Source: Paraplanobispora takensis | GTDB taxonomy: Bacteria; Actinomycetota; Actinomycetes; Streptosporangiales; Streptosporangiaceae | Reading direction: 5' to 3' | Assembly: GCF_016863195.1 (NCBI RefSeq) | Contig: NZ_BOOK01000024.1 | Span: 124,001-188,000 of the forward strand | DNA length: 64,000 nt | Part shown: piece after piece, positions 8,369 through 16,631 of the stretch | How the letters are laid out: every line of letters starts with the position of its first letter | How positions within the stretch are numbered: position 1 is the stretch's first letter | The notes under the pieces: generated by a model | Seen by the model: only the letters and a program-made list of their open reading frames with translations | What the model was told of the DNA's origin: nothing | The model's database searches: none | Position numbers and translations under genes: made by a program

Positions 8369-8415
8369 TTCGATATACCAGCGTCTATCGAATAGTCCAC
8401 TAGTATTCACGAATA
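8369..8415. promoter_or_regulatory. Operator cluster between cupin and TetR genes
   Basis: Within 47 bp there are TTCGATA-N10-TATCGAA (8369-8375 and 8386-8392), GAATA-N9-TATTC (8390-8394 and 8404-8408) and TATTC-AC-GAATA (8404-8415). A -10-like TAGTAT (8401-8406) lies 8 nt before the TetR ATG. The dyads probably bind the TetR dimer and control both divergent genes. Confidence 0.55.
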
Positions 8416-9071
8416 TGGAAGAGGTCGAGGGCGGACGGTCGCGGCGGCGGTACCGCTCCCCGCTGCGCGAGGAGAGCGCCCGCCGGACCCGCCGCGCGAT
8501 CGTCGCCGCGGCGGGCGAGCTGTTCCTCCTGCGCGGCTACGCCGCGACCTCGCTGGCGGACGTGGCCGTCGCCGCGGGGGTCGCGCGCCCCACGGTCTTC
8601 GCCGCCTTCGGCTCCAAGCCCGCGCTGCTGCGCCAGGTGCTCGACGAGGCCCTGGCCGGTGACGACGCCCCCGTCCCCGTGGCCGACAGGCCGTGGTTCC
8701 GGCCCGTGTGGGAGGCCACCACCCAGGACGGGCTCCTGGACGCCTACGCCCGGGTGTGCACCCTGATCGGCGGCCGCGCGGCCCCGATCTTCGAGACGGT
8801 CCGCCGGGCCGCCGACACGGCGGGTGAGGTGACCGACGTCTGGACCACCCTGCAGGACAACCGCCGCAAGGGCGCCGCGATGGTGGTCGAGCGCCTCGCC
8901 CACCTCGGGCCGCTCCGCCCGGAGCTGGACCTGCGGCGGGCGACCGACGTGCTGTGGGTCCTCAACGACCCGGCCCACTACGACGCGCTGGTGATCCAGT
9001 GCGGCTGGCCCGAGGACTCCTTCAGGCAGTGGCTTGCGGCGCGGATGAGTGACGCGCTGCTGCGGCCCTGA
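8415..9071 (+). CDS. TetR-family transcriptional regulator
   Basis: This 218-residue regulator has an N-terminal helix-turn-helix at about residues 20-65 (TRRAIVAAAGELFLLRGYAATS, then VAVAAGVARPTVFAAFGSK) and a C-terminal all-helical ligand domain containing ETVRRAADTAGEV. It is divergent from the cupin gene and likely represses it and itself through the dyads between them. The ATG at 8415 overlaps one dyad and lacks a clear ribosome site, suggesting a short or absent leader. The last 50 nt overlap the 3' end of a convergent small ORF. Confidence 0.88.
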   Translation: MEEVEGGRSRRRYRSPLREESARRTRRAIVAAAGELFLLRGYAATSLADVAVAAGVARPTVFAAFGSKPALLRQVLDEALAGDDAPVPVADRPWFRPVWEATTQDGLLDAYARVCTLIGGRAAPIFETVRRAADTAGEVTDVWTTLQDNRRKGAAMVVERLAHLGPLRPELDLRRATDVLWVLNDPAHYDALVIQCGWPEDSFRQWLAARMSDALLRP

Positions 9072-9255
9072 CCCCGTTGACGGCCCCGTTCACCGCCTGG
9101 TGCGGGTAGACGTGCTCCAGCGTGTGGCCGGGAGGCAGGACGCACCGGCGCCGGGCGCTCTGGTGGGCGCAGCGGGGGGCGTCTTCGCGGCGCGGCAGGA
9201 GCATCGGCTCCACGGCCCCGGCGACACCCGGGATCCCGTTCTCGCCATCCGTCAT
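9022..9255 (-). CDS. Small Cys/His-containing hypothetical protein
   Basis: This 77-residue ORF has AGGGAG 6 nt before its ATG at 9255. The centre reads CAHQSARRRCVLPPGHTLEHVYPH, two cysteines and several histidines spaced like a small metal-binding knuckle. The C-terminus is Ala-rich. It overlaps the end of the TetR gene by 50 nt tail to tail. No family is recognised; coding status rests on the ribosome site and the Cys/His pattern. Confidence 0.45.
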   Translation of the reverse strand: MTDGENGIPGVAGAVEPMLLPRREDAPRCAHQSARRRCVLPPGHTLEHVYPHQAVNGAVNGVRAAAARHSSAPQATA

Positions 9256-9467
9256 CGAACGCTCCCTACCGGTGGCCCGTCCCTGCGATCTCGGCCGTGG
9301 CAGCCTATCGCCGGACGCGCCGAATAACTAGAACACCACCTTTAACGGCATTTGCCACAGACACGTCAGATCGGCTGGTTCCCGCCGGGCTCATCCGCCG
9401 CCCCTTCCCCGGACGGTCGCCCGGCCCCCCTCGCCGATCCCGCGGGCGGCCGGGGGATCATGGAGGG

Positions 9468-9947
9468 GTGAGCCATACCCGCATCAGTGTCTCGACGGAC
9501 GCACAGGCGAGCCCGGAGCGGGTCTTCGCGGTGCTGACCGACTGGCCCCGCCACGACGAGTGGATGCTCCTGACCCGCGCGCGCGTCACGGCCGGCGACG
9601 GCCGCGGTGCCGGGAGCGGGATCGCCGCCTTCACCGGGGTGGGGCCGGTCGGCTTCCTGGACACCATGGAGATCACCGAGTGGGACCCGCCGTCGACGGT
9701 CGCGGTCCGGCACACCGGGCGCCTGGTGCGCGGCACCGGGGCCTTCCGGGTGCTGCCCCGCGAGGGCGGCAGCACCATCGTCTGGGAGGAGGACCTCGAC
9801 CTGCCGCTCGGCGCGGCCGGCCGGCTCGGGTGGAGGCTGCTGTGGCCGCTGAGCAAGGCGTTCTTCCGCCTCTCCCTGCGCCGCCTGGCGGCCCTCAGCG
9901 CGGACATGGGCTCCGGCGCGCCGGCCGACGGATCCCGCCGGGACTGA
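9468..9947 (+). CDS. SRPBCC (START/polyketide cyclase-like) domain protein
   Basis: This 159-residue helix-grip protein starts SHTRISVSTDAQASPERVFAVLTDWPRHDEWM, the hallmark strand-helix of SRPBCC proteins, and continues with GPVGFLDTMEITEWDPPSTVAV and a long C-terminal helix. Members bind hydrophobic ligands or catalyse cyclase/aromatase chemistry; function here is unknown. A GTG start at 9468 is taken. GGAGGG sits almost against it, so the exact start is uncertain. The gene converges on fxsA with 24 nt between stops. Confidence 0.72.
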   Translation: MSHTRISVSTDAQASPERVFAVLTDWPRHDEWMLLTRARVTAGDGRGAGSGIAAFTGVGPVGFLDTMEITEWDPPSTVAVRHTGRLVRGTGAFRVLPREGGSTIVWEEDLDLPLGAAGRLGWRLLWPLSKAFFRLSLRRLAALSADMGSGAPADGSRRD

Positions 9948-9971
9948 GGGCCTCGGGCGCGCAGCCGCCTC

Positions 9972-10532
9972 TCAGGCGTTCGGGAGGTCCCGGCCGGTGT
10001 CCCGGGTGACCGGTCCGGTGCGGTCGTCGTGGATGACCTCGCCGTGGATGACCGGGCCGGAGCGGCGCGATCCCCCGTCCTGGCCGGCGCCCCCGAAGGG
10101 GTCGAAGGCGGAGCCCGCCGGGCCGAAGCCCATGTGGAGACCGGGCTCGGCCGTCCGGGCGGCCAGCGTGCGGATCCGGCGGGCGAAGAACCACGAGCCG
10201 AGTCTGCGCATCAGCGGCCGGGTGAACGGCAACAGGAGCAGGAAGCCGGCGACGTCGGTGAGGAAGCCGGGGGTGAGCAGCAGCGTGCCGCCCGCCACGA
10301 TCATGGCGCCGTCGGCGAGCTCCCGGTCGGGCATCCGGCCCTGCCCCAGAGCCTCCTGCAGGCTCCTCCAGGCCCGGCGCCCCTCCCTGCGGACGATCCA
10401 GGCGCCGAGGAGGCTGTCGGCGAGCAGCAGCGCGACCGTCCAGGGGCCGCCGATGACCTGGCCGACCTGGATCAGCACCCAGATCTCCAGGACCGGGACC
10501 ACCAGGAAGATCAGGAACAGCAGAAGGCGCAT
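9972..10532 (-). CDS. fxsA: FxsA-family membrane protein
   Basis: This 186-residue protein begins MRLLLFLIFLVVPVLEIWVL, the FxsA signature, with about three to four membrane segments (residues 2-25, 28-45, 72-100) and a 70-residue Gly/Asp-rich cytoplasmic tail. E. coli FxsA affects exclusion of phage T7 by F plasmids; its actinobacterial role is unknown. The ATG at 10532 has GAGG 5 nt upstream. It lies downstream of ppm1 on the same strand with a 118-nt gap. Confidence 0.82.
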   Translation of the reverse strand: MRLLLFLIFLVVPVLEIWVLIQVGQVIGGPWTVALLLADSLLGAWIVRREGRRAWRSLQEALGQGRMPDRELADGAMIVAGGTLLLTPGFLTDVAGFLLLLPFTRPLMRRLGSWFFARRIRTLAARTAEPGLHMGFGPAGSAFDPFGGAGQDGGSRRSGPVIHGEVIHDDRTGPVTRDTGRDLPNA

Positions 10533-10650
10533 CGTTTCCTCACTCGGGGCGCGTGAAGCCGTACGGCTCGCCGGAAGCCGTACCACTGTGACAACGCCCG
10601 CGGGCGCCGCCGCGTTCCGGGTTCTCCGGGCGGCGGGCGGGTGTTCGCCC

Positions 10651-11397
10651 TCAGCGTGGCCGGCGCAGCCGCTGCGGCAGGCCCGAGACGCCCCAGACGG
10701 TGACCCGCAGGAGCGCCTCAGAGATGATCTTTCTGCTCATCTTGCTGGTGCCGGCCGTCCGCTCGACGAACGTGATCGGCACCTCGACGACCCGCAGCCC
10801 GTGCCTGGCCGTACGGAGGGTGAGGTCGACCTGGAAGCAGTAGCCCTGCGACTCGACGTCGGCCAGGCCCACCTTCTCCAGGGTGGCGGCCCGGTAGGCG
10901 CGGAAGCCGGCGGTCGCGTCGCGCACCGGCAGGCCGAGCATGACCCGGGTGTAGACGTTGGCCCCGCGTGAGAGGAACTCCCGCGAGCCGGGCCAGTTGA
11001 CCACCTTGCCGCCGGGCACCCAGCGGGAGCCGATCGCCAGGTCGGCGCCGTCGGCCAGCGCGTCGAGCAGCTTGGGCAGCTCCTCGGGCTGGTGGGAGCC
11101 GTCGGCGTCCATCTCCACCAGGACGTCGAAGCCCTCGGCCAGGCCCCAGCGGAAGCCCGCGATGTAGGCGGCGCCCAGCCCCTGCTTGCCCGGCCGGTGC
11201 AGGACGTGCACGTGGTCGTCCTGGGCCGCCAGCTCGTCGGCGATCTGCCCGGTGCCGTCGGGGCTGTTGTCGTCGGCGATCAGCAGGTGCGCCTCGGGGA
11301 CCGCCGCGCGCACCCGCTCGGTGATCATCGGCAGGTTCTGCCGCTCGTTGTAGGTCGGGACGATGACGAGCACCCGGCCGATCATCCGCTCCATCAT
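10651..11397 (-). CDS. ppm1: Polyprenol monophosphomannose synthase
   Basis: This 248-residue GT2 glycosyltransferase transfers mannose from GDP-mannose to polyprenyl phosphate, feeding lipoglycan synthesis and protein O-mannosylation. Visible motifs are the N-terminal [15 protein letters not shown], the DDNSPDGTG nucleotide loop, [14 protein letters not shown] with the metal-binding DxD-like site, and a C-terminal [17 protein letters not shown] lies 5 nt before the ATG at 11397. The start overlaps the lnt stop by 4 nt. No membrane segments, as for Dpm1-type soluble enzymes. Confidence 0.92.
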   Translation of the reverse strand: MMERMIGRVLVIVPTYNERQNLPMITERVRAAVPEAHLLIADDNSPDGTGQIADELAAQDDHVHVLHRPGKQGLGAAYIAGFRWGLAEGFDVLVEMDADGSHQPEELPKLLDALADGADLAIGSRWVPGGKVVNWPGSREFLSRGANVYTRVMLGLPVRDATAGFRAYRAATLEKVGLADVESQGYCFQVDLTLRTARHGLRVVEVPITFVERTAGTSKMSRKIISEALLRVTVWGVSGLPQRLRRPR

Positions 11398-13058
11398 GCG
11401 TCTCCCACCTGCTGACCACCCTCCTGCGTCGCGGAGTGCGCCAGAGCGCGCTTCCGGACCACCGAAACCGCGCCCAACGCGACTGTACCCACCAGTATCA
11501 AGGCCCACTCGGGCAGAGCGCCAACCCTCGTGGCCACAGTGGTCGCGGTGCGCACCTGGACCTCCAGCACAGCCATGTCCTGGACCAGCTCGGCGGTCTC
11601 CCAGGTGACCACTCCCTCGGGGGTCACCGAGGCGGAGATGCCGGTGATCGCCGCGGTCACCACCGCCCGGTTGTGCTCCACCGCGCGCAGCTGGGACATG
11701 GCCAGCTGCTGGGGGGGCAGGTTGGTCAGCGCGTAGGTGGCGTTGTTGGTCTGCACCACCAGCGGGCTGGCCCCGGTCCTGGCGGTGCCGCGGACGACCT
11801 CGTCGAAGGCGACCTCGTAGCAGTTGATCGCCCCGACCGTCACCGGGCCCATCCGCAGGTCGCCGTCGCGGGTGCCGGGCACCGACTGCCTGCCCACCAG
11901 GTTGGCCCGCTCGAACAACGCGAGCACGAGATCCTCCATCGGGGTGAACTCCCCGAACGGCACCAGCTTCTGCTTGTCGTAGTAGGGGCCGGGGCCGGTG
12001 ACCGGGTCCCAGACGAGGCTGCGGGTGGCGCGGTTGCTGTCGCCGATCGCGACCACGGCGCCGACCAGGACGGGCACCCCGATGTCCTTGACCGCCGCGT
12101 CGATCTCCTGGCGGGCGAAGTCGTTCCGGTAGGGGTCGATGTCGGTGGAGTTCTCCGGCAGCACGACGATGTCCGGCTTGGGCATCCGGCCCTCCCGTAC
12201 GGCCCGCGCCATCTCGTGCAGCTTGGTCGTGTGGTTGCGCAGGACCACGGCGGGCTCGTCGCCCAGCGGGTGCATGCCCCGGCCGGGCACGTTGCCCTGG
12301 ATGACGCCGACGGTCACGCTCCTGCCCTCGTCGCCGGGCCGCGGGACGGCCGCTGCCCCGGCGGGGAGGGCCAGCGCCCCGGCCAGCGGCAGGGCGAGCG
12401 ACCTCACCAGCACCCGCGCAGGAGCGGGGGCCGTCACGGTCGCACGCGAGACGGACAGCGCCGGGATCGCGCGCGTGGCGGCCAGGGCCAGCAGGCCGCC
12501 GCAGAGCACGACCGCGAAGCCCACCAGCGGCGCCCCGCCGAGCGCGGCGTACGGGGTGAAGGCCGACCCGCCCTGGCTGAAGGCGATCCGCACCCAGGGG
12601 AACCCGCCGAAGGGGAAGGCCCCGCGGGCCCACTCCATCGCCACCCAGAGCGCCGCGGCCCACAGCGGCCACAGGGGCAGCCTGGTCACCGCGGCCGCCG
12701 CCACGGCCCAGGCGGCGTAGAAGAGGGTCTCGATGGCGACCAGGCCGAGCCAGGCGTCCACGCCGATCGGGCTGACCCAGTGCAGGGCGGGCAGCAAGAA
12801 GGCCAGCCCGGCGACGGAGCCCGCCCAGGCGGCGCGGCGGGGGCGGCGGCCGTACACCGTCAGCAGGATCAGCATGGCGCCGAACGGGGCGAGGAACCAC
12901 AGGCCGATCGGCGGGAAGGCGAGGTACAGCAGCAGCCCGCCGGCCGCCGCGGCGGCGGCCCGGACCAGGACGCCCCGGCCCGCGGAGGCGCCGGAGGTCA
13001 CCGGCCGGGAGGCCGCGGGTCGTTCCCCGGCCGGGGGGGCCGTCTTCTCCTGCACCAC
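11394..13058 (-). CDS. lnt: Apolipoprotein N-acyltransferase
   Basis: This 554-residue membrane enzyme N-acylates the lipid-modified cysteine of lipoproteins. Several N-terminal membrane segments are followed by a periplasmic-side nitrilase domain with the catalytic triad E in [12 protein letters not shown] in [13 protein letters not shown] and C in GAINCYEV, then a final hydrophobic helix and short tail. The GTG at 13058 is preferred because AAGGAG lies 8 nt upstream; an ATG at 13160 would add 34 atypical residues. It overlaps ppm1 by 4 nt, and Lnt often interacts with Ppm1 in actinobacteria. Confidence 0.92.
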   Translation of the reverse strand: MVQEKTAPPAGERPAASRPVTSGASAGRGVLVRAAAAAAGGLLLYLAFPPIGLWFLAPFGAMLILLTVYGRRPRRAAWAGSVAGLAFLLPALHWVSPIGVDAWLGLVAIETLFYAAWAVAAAAVTRLPLWPLWAAALWVAMEWARGAFPFGGFPWVRIAFSQGGSAFTPYAALGGAPLVGFAVVLCGGLLALAATRAIPALSVSRATVTAPAPARVLVRSLALPLAGALALPAGAAAVPRPGDEGRSVTVGVIQGNVPGRGMHPLGDEPAVVLRNHTTKLHEMARAVREGRMPKPDIVVLPENSTDIDPYRNDFARQEIDAAVKDIGVPVLVGAVVAIGDSNRATRSLVWDPVTGPGPYYDKQKLVPFGEFTPMEDLVLALFERANLVGRQSVPGTRDGDLRMGPVTVGAINCYEVAFDEVVRGTARTGASPLVVQTNNATYALTNLPPQQLAMSQLRAVEHNRAVVTAAITGISASVTPEGVVTWETAELVQDMAVLEVQVRTATTVATRVGALPEWALILVGTVALGAVSVVRKRALAHSATQEGGQQVGDA

Positions 13059-13347
13059 GGGTGGGGCTCCTTGCGATGGTCGGGCGAGCCGGTCCGGACG
13101 GTCGCCTGCGATGTCCGGGCGGCTAGCCCGAACGCTACCGCCCTTGCCGACGGGCCCCAAACCCTCCCGTCACCTGCGGCCCCCCACCGGCCGCGCGTCG
13201 CCTCCCGCCCACCGGAAGGTAAAGAACCGGCATGCCCCGCCCATAAATGAGTAACGGCGAGCATTCTGGAGTCTGTAGCGGGTATGAGGCGCTGACTCGC
13301 GAGGGAAGGCATTCCTTGCCGGGTGGAACAGCGAAAGGGGCAAGGCG

Positions 13348-13593
13348 ATGAGTGAGCCGACGACGCAGTGCGAGGCCTGCAAGGGGGTGCTGCCCGCCAC
13401 GGACCGCCGGCAGTTCACCTCCGCACGGGCGAGGCTCATCGTCGAGCACGGTTACTGCCAGTGCCAGCACACGATCGAGGAGGCCGAGGCGGCGTCCGCC
13501 CCGCACAAGACCCCGCAGAAGACCGAGCAGCAGCAGGAGGGCGGTCCGGCGCGCAACGGCGTTCCCACCCCGGCGCTGCACGGGCGGTCCTGA
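13348..13593 (+). CDS. Small cysteine-containing hypothetical protein
   Basis: This 81-residue ORF has AAAGGGG 8 nt before its ATG. It carries a CEAC pair at residues 8-11 and YCQC at about 36-39, suggesting a small zinc- or metal-binding domain, then a Gln/Glu-rich hydrophilic tail. It is divergent from lnt and is followed by a strong hairpin at 13635-13666, which supports a real transcription unit. No family is recognised. Confidence 0.5.
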   Translation: MSEPTTQCEACKGVLPATDRRQFTSARARLIVEHGYCQCQHTIEEAEAASAPHKTPQKTEQQQEGGPARNGVPTPALHGRS

Positions 13594-13634
13594 AGAACCC
13601 GCGGCGCCCCGGAGGACCCGCCGGAATGCGGCAA

Positions 13635-13666
13635 CGGGGTGGTCTCCTGCCCTGGAGACCACCCCG
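13635..13666. terminator. Hairpin terminator between the small ORF and helR
   Basis: A perfect 13-bp stem (13635-13647 with 13654-13666) with a 6-nt loop lies 41 nt after the stop of the 81-residue ORF. It may also act on leftward helR transcripts. Confidence 0.7.
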
Positions 13667-14032
13667 GCGCTTGCGGCGGCACGGGAGCGGGAAGAGGGTC
13701 TGGACCGCCCTTCGGACCGGTTCCGTCCCGTCGGCGGCGAGCGCGGATTGCCGTTGTCTACTGGGCGTCCAGACCCTTCCTGGGTCCAATCCCCCGCCCG
13801 GTTGGGGTGCCCCGACCCGGCGGACCGCCGACTGCTGCACCTGGCTGTTCGGGCGGAGTCGCACTCCGCCGCGGACGCAGGAACCGGCGATGCCGGAGAC
13901 GGCCAACCGGCCAGTCCCGTGCTGGACCGGGCAGCAAACTACCGACCTCGGTCCAGATGTCAACCCCGTCACCAGCTGCGAAAACGCCAGATTCCGCAGC
14001 TAGGACATGATCGACGAGAGCTACCAATGCTC
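13667..14032. other. 366-bp non-coding region with inverted repeats
   Basis: No credible gene is seen on either strand; open frames here lack ribosome sites and normal codon use. The stretch holds a 10-bp inverted pair (13696-13705 with 13767-13776) and a perfect 8-bp hairpin with 3-nt loop (13852-13870). It lies between two converging genes, so it could be a long 3' UTR or a structured RNA. Confidence 0.4.
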
Positions 14033-16336
14033 TCACGTGATCTGGCGCCGCTCAAGCCGGTCGAGCGCTCCGGGCAACGGAGTGGTGTGGATCACTCCGA
14101 GCCTGCGGGTGGCGCGGGTCAGCGCCACGTAGAGGTCGCTCGCCCCACGCGGTGACTCCTCCAGGATCAGGGCCGGCTCCACCACGATGACCGTGTCGAA
14201 CTCCAGCCCCTTGGCGTCGGTGACCGTCAGGACGGCCACGGGGGCGTCCAGCGCGGCCGTACCGGGCCCGGCGACCGCGCCCTCGACGGAGGCGGCGACC
14301 TGCCGCCCCAGCTCGTCCATGAGGGAGGCGGGGACGATCACGGCCAGGCGGCCGCCCTCGACGATCTCCGCCTTCACCGCCGGGACGAGGGCCTCGACCG
14401 GGGAGGCGGCCCAGGGCTGCTCTCCGGTCTCCCTGACCGAGGAGGGCGCGGTGAGCCCCGGCCCGATCAGCGGGAGCACGCCGGCGGCCACGGCCATCAG
14501 CTCGGCGGGGGTGCGGTAGTTGACGCTGAGGTTCTCCGCGCGCCAGCGCCCGGCCACGTAGGGGTCGAGCACCTGTCCCCAGGACCGCGCCCCCGCCGGG
14601 GAGGCGGTCTGCGCCAGATCGCCGACGATCGTCATCGACCGGGTCGGGATCCGCCGCATGACCATCCGCCAGTCCATCGGCGACAGCTCCTGCGCCTCGT
14701 CCACGATGACGTGACCGAAGGCCCAGGTGCGGTCGCCCGCGGCGCGCTCGGCGGTGGTGAGGTAGAACTCGTCGTCCAGGTGCCGGGCGGCGAACTTCTC
14801 GGCGTCCATGATGCCGGACAGGCCGGTCAGCTCAAGCACCTCCTTGGCGTAGGCGAGCTGGGCCCGGCCCTCCTCCTGCTCGGCCGCGCGGGCCGCGGCC
14901 TGCTCCTCCTCGGCCATCCACGCCCCGGCCCGCAGCACGGCGGGGTCGATGTCGCCGAGCAGGTCGGCGGCCTCGTCCAGCAGCGCCACGTCGGACTCGG
15001 TCCACCAGTTCTCGCCCTTGCGCGGGGGTTCGCGCAGCAGCAGCCCGCGCTCGGCCGGGCTCAGGTCCGCGGCGGCGTAGTCGAGCCGCTCACGGGAGGT
15101 GAACAGCCCGATGAGCAGCTGCTGCGGCGTGGTGTAGGGCCACAGCCGGTTCAGCGCCGCCTTCACCGGCTGCTCGGTGCGCAGGTCCTCGCGGAGGTCG
15201 GCCAGTTCGTCGTCGTCGATCATGCCCTTGCCGAGCTGCTTGGCGGCCTGCCGGGCGAGCGCGTTGAGCAGGTGGCGGACGAAGACCGCCCGGGCCTCGT
15301 TGTGGGTCCTGCGCGAGCGGGAGGCCCGGTTGCGCGCGGCCTCCAGCGTGCGGCCGTCCAGCCTGAGGGTGTAGCGGTCCAGCTTGATGTCGATCGGCTT
15401 GCGGGGCACCCGCTGCCTTTCCCGTACGGCCCGCGCCACGACCTGCACCATCCGCTCGTCGCCCTTGAGCGCGGCGGCCTCGGGGCGTTCGGCGACCCCG
15501 GGGGTGACCCCCGGATACAGCTCCCCCACCGTGGACAGCAGCACGTCGGTCTCGCCGAGGGAGGGCAGGACCTGCTCGATGTAGCGCAGGAAGGTCGGGT
15601 TGGGGCCGAGGATGAGCACGCCCCGGCGGGCGAGCTTCTCGCGGTGGGTGTACAGCAGGTAGGCCGCCCGGTGCAGGGCCACCACGGTCTTGCCGGTGCC
15701 CGGACCGCCCTGCACGACCAGCACGCCGTTCAGGTCGGATCGGATGATGCGGTCCTGCTCGGCCTGGATGGTCGCCACGATGTCGCGCATCCTGCCGGTA
15801 CGGCGGGCGTCGATGGAGGCCAGCAGGGCGGCCTCGCCGTTGAGCGTGGCCACGTCCTCGTCGGTGAGGTTGTCGAGGTCGAGCAGGTCGTCGTCGACGC
15901 CGATCACCGTGCGGCCCTTGGTCTGCAGGTGGCGGCGGCGGGTGACGCCCATCGGCGCGGCGGGGGTGGCGCGGTAGAAGGGCTGGGCCACCGGGGCCCG
16001 CCAGTCGATCAGCAGGCGCCGCTGGTCGTCGTCGGCCAGGCCGATGCGGCCGATGTAGAGGGAGGTGTGGTCGGCGTTGTCGAGCCGCCCGAAGCACAGA
16101 CTGTTCTCCACCGCCCACAGCCGCGCCAGCCGTTCGGCGTACATCCCGGCGAAGGTGTCGCGCTCCGAGCGGTTCTGGTGGGTGCCGCCCCCACCCTGGG
16201 CCAGCACTCCGTCGAGCTGCCGCTGGGTGCGCTCGCGCAGCAGATCGAGCCGCTCGTAGAGGGAGGAGACGTACTCCTGCTCCTTGGCGAGCTCGATTTG
16301 ACGGGTTGCCGTCGCTCCATTATCGTTGATAGTAAT
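14033..16336 (-). CDS. helR: HelR/HelD-like RNA polymerase-recycling helicase (SF1)
   Basis: The 767-residue reading is an SF1 ATPase of the HelD/HelR type that removes stalled or rifamycin-bound RNA polymerase from DNA. The N-terminal coiled coil reads RQIELAKEQEYVSSLYERLD, then VLAQGGGGTHQNRSERDTF, Walker A GGPGTGKT at 210-217, Walker B VIVDEAQELSP, and helicase motifs VGDLAQ, NYRTPAEL and ALTRATRRLGV. The family-typical coiled coil lies upstream of the first GTG (16207) and contains no in-frame ATG/GTG/TTG. I place the start at an ATT (16336) with GGAG 6 nt upstream. If instead GTG 16207 is used, the protein lacks the coiled coil. An assembly indel is a third possibility. Identity is firm; the start is not. 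Confidence 0.85.
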   Translation of the reverse strand: MTINDNGATATRQIELAKEQEYVSSLYERLDLLRERTQRQLDGVLAQGGGGTHQNRSERDTFAGMYAERLARLWAVENSLCFGRLDNADHTSLYIGRIGLADDDQRRLLIDWRAPVAQPFYRATPAAPMGVTRRRHLQTKGRTVIGVDDDLLDLDNLTDEDVATLNGEAALLASIDARRTGRMRDIVATIQAEQDRIIRSDLNGVLVVQGGPGTGKTVVALHRAAYLLYTHREKLARRGVLILGPNPTFLRYIEQVLPSLGETDVLLSTVGELYPGVTPGVAERPEAAALKGDERMVQVVARAVRERQRVPRKPIDIKLDRYTLRLDGRTLEAARNRASRSRRTHNEARAVFVRHLLNALARQAAKQLGKGMIDDDELADLREDLRTEQPVKAALNRLWPYTTPQQLLIGLFTSRERLDYAAADLSPAERGLLLREPPRKGENWWTESDVALLDEAADLLGDIDPAVLRAGAWMAEEEQAAARAAEQEEGRAQLAYAKEVLELTGLSGIMDAEKFAARHLDDEFYLTTAERAAGDRTWAFGHVIVDEAQELSPMDWRMVMRRIPTRSMTIVGDLAQTASPAGARSWGQVLDPYVAGRWRAENLSVNYRTPAELMAVAAGVLPLIGPGLTAPSSVRETGEQPWAASPVEALVPAVKAEIVEGGRLAVIVPASLMDELGRQVAASVEGAVAGPGTAALDAPVAVLTVTDAKGLEFDTVIVVEPALILEESPRGASDLYVALTRATRRLGVIHTTPLPGALDRLERRQIT

Positions 16337-16548
16337 GGGATACTCCGGGCCATAGAGCTGAATTAAGCTTGTTGTGCTGGTTGTTGTGACAAACCATCAC
16401 CCTAGCAGGTCCGTCGAGGTCACCGCATTCCACTTGCTCCACGTGCCGTGCCGGCCCCTTCCCCGCGTACGCCGCTCCCGCGGCCCGCGAGCCCTCACCG
16501 CCGCGCGCTGACCACCGTCACATATTGATCGCGGCGGCCCTCCCATGC

Positions 16549-16604
16549 TTGACGCCTCCCCCGTGGCTCCCTACATTCATTCCGAGTTAGGAAACTTTCC
16601 TAAC
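16549..16604 (+). promoter_or_regulatory. Promoter and palindromic operator of the ROK-ABC operon
   Basis: TTGACG (16549-16554), a 17-bp spacer and TACATT (16572-16577) form a near-consensus promoter. Nine bases downstream lies GTTAGGAAACTTTCCTAAC (16586-16604), a perfect 9-bp palindrome around a central C covering the expected transcription start. It is most likely the operator of the ROK repressor encoded next. Confidence 0.7.
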
Positions 16605-16631
16605 TACCGAGCCGACGGATCTGGAGGGGCT

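Noticed and set aside
10651-12900. 749-codon leftward frame spanning ppm1 and lnt
   Set aside because: The part upstream of ppm1 is lnt read in the wrong frame, Arg/Pro/Gly-rich. The true lnt and ppm1 frames carry all catalytic motifs.
13740-13830. tRNA-like T-arm text in the intergenic region
   Set aside because: A GGTCCAATC-like stretch resembles a T loop, but its stem does not pair and no cloverleaf can be drawn. No tRNA was found anywhere in the window.
16337-16631. Rifamycin-associated inverted repeat upstream of helR
   Set aside because: I looked for the GGGGCTT-type inverted repeat linked to rifamycin response in Streptomyces and did not see a match.
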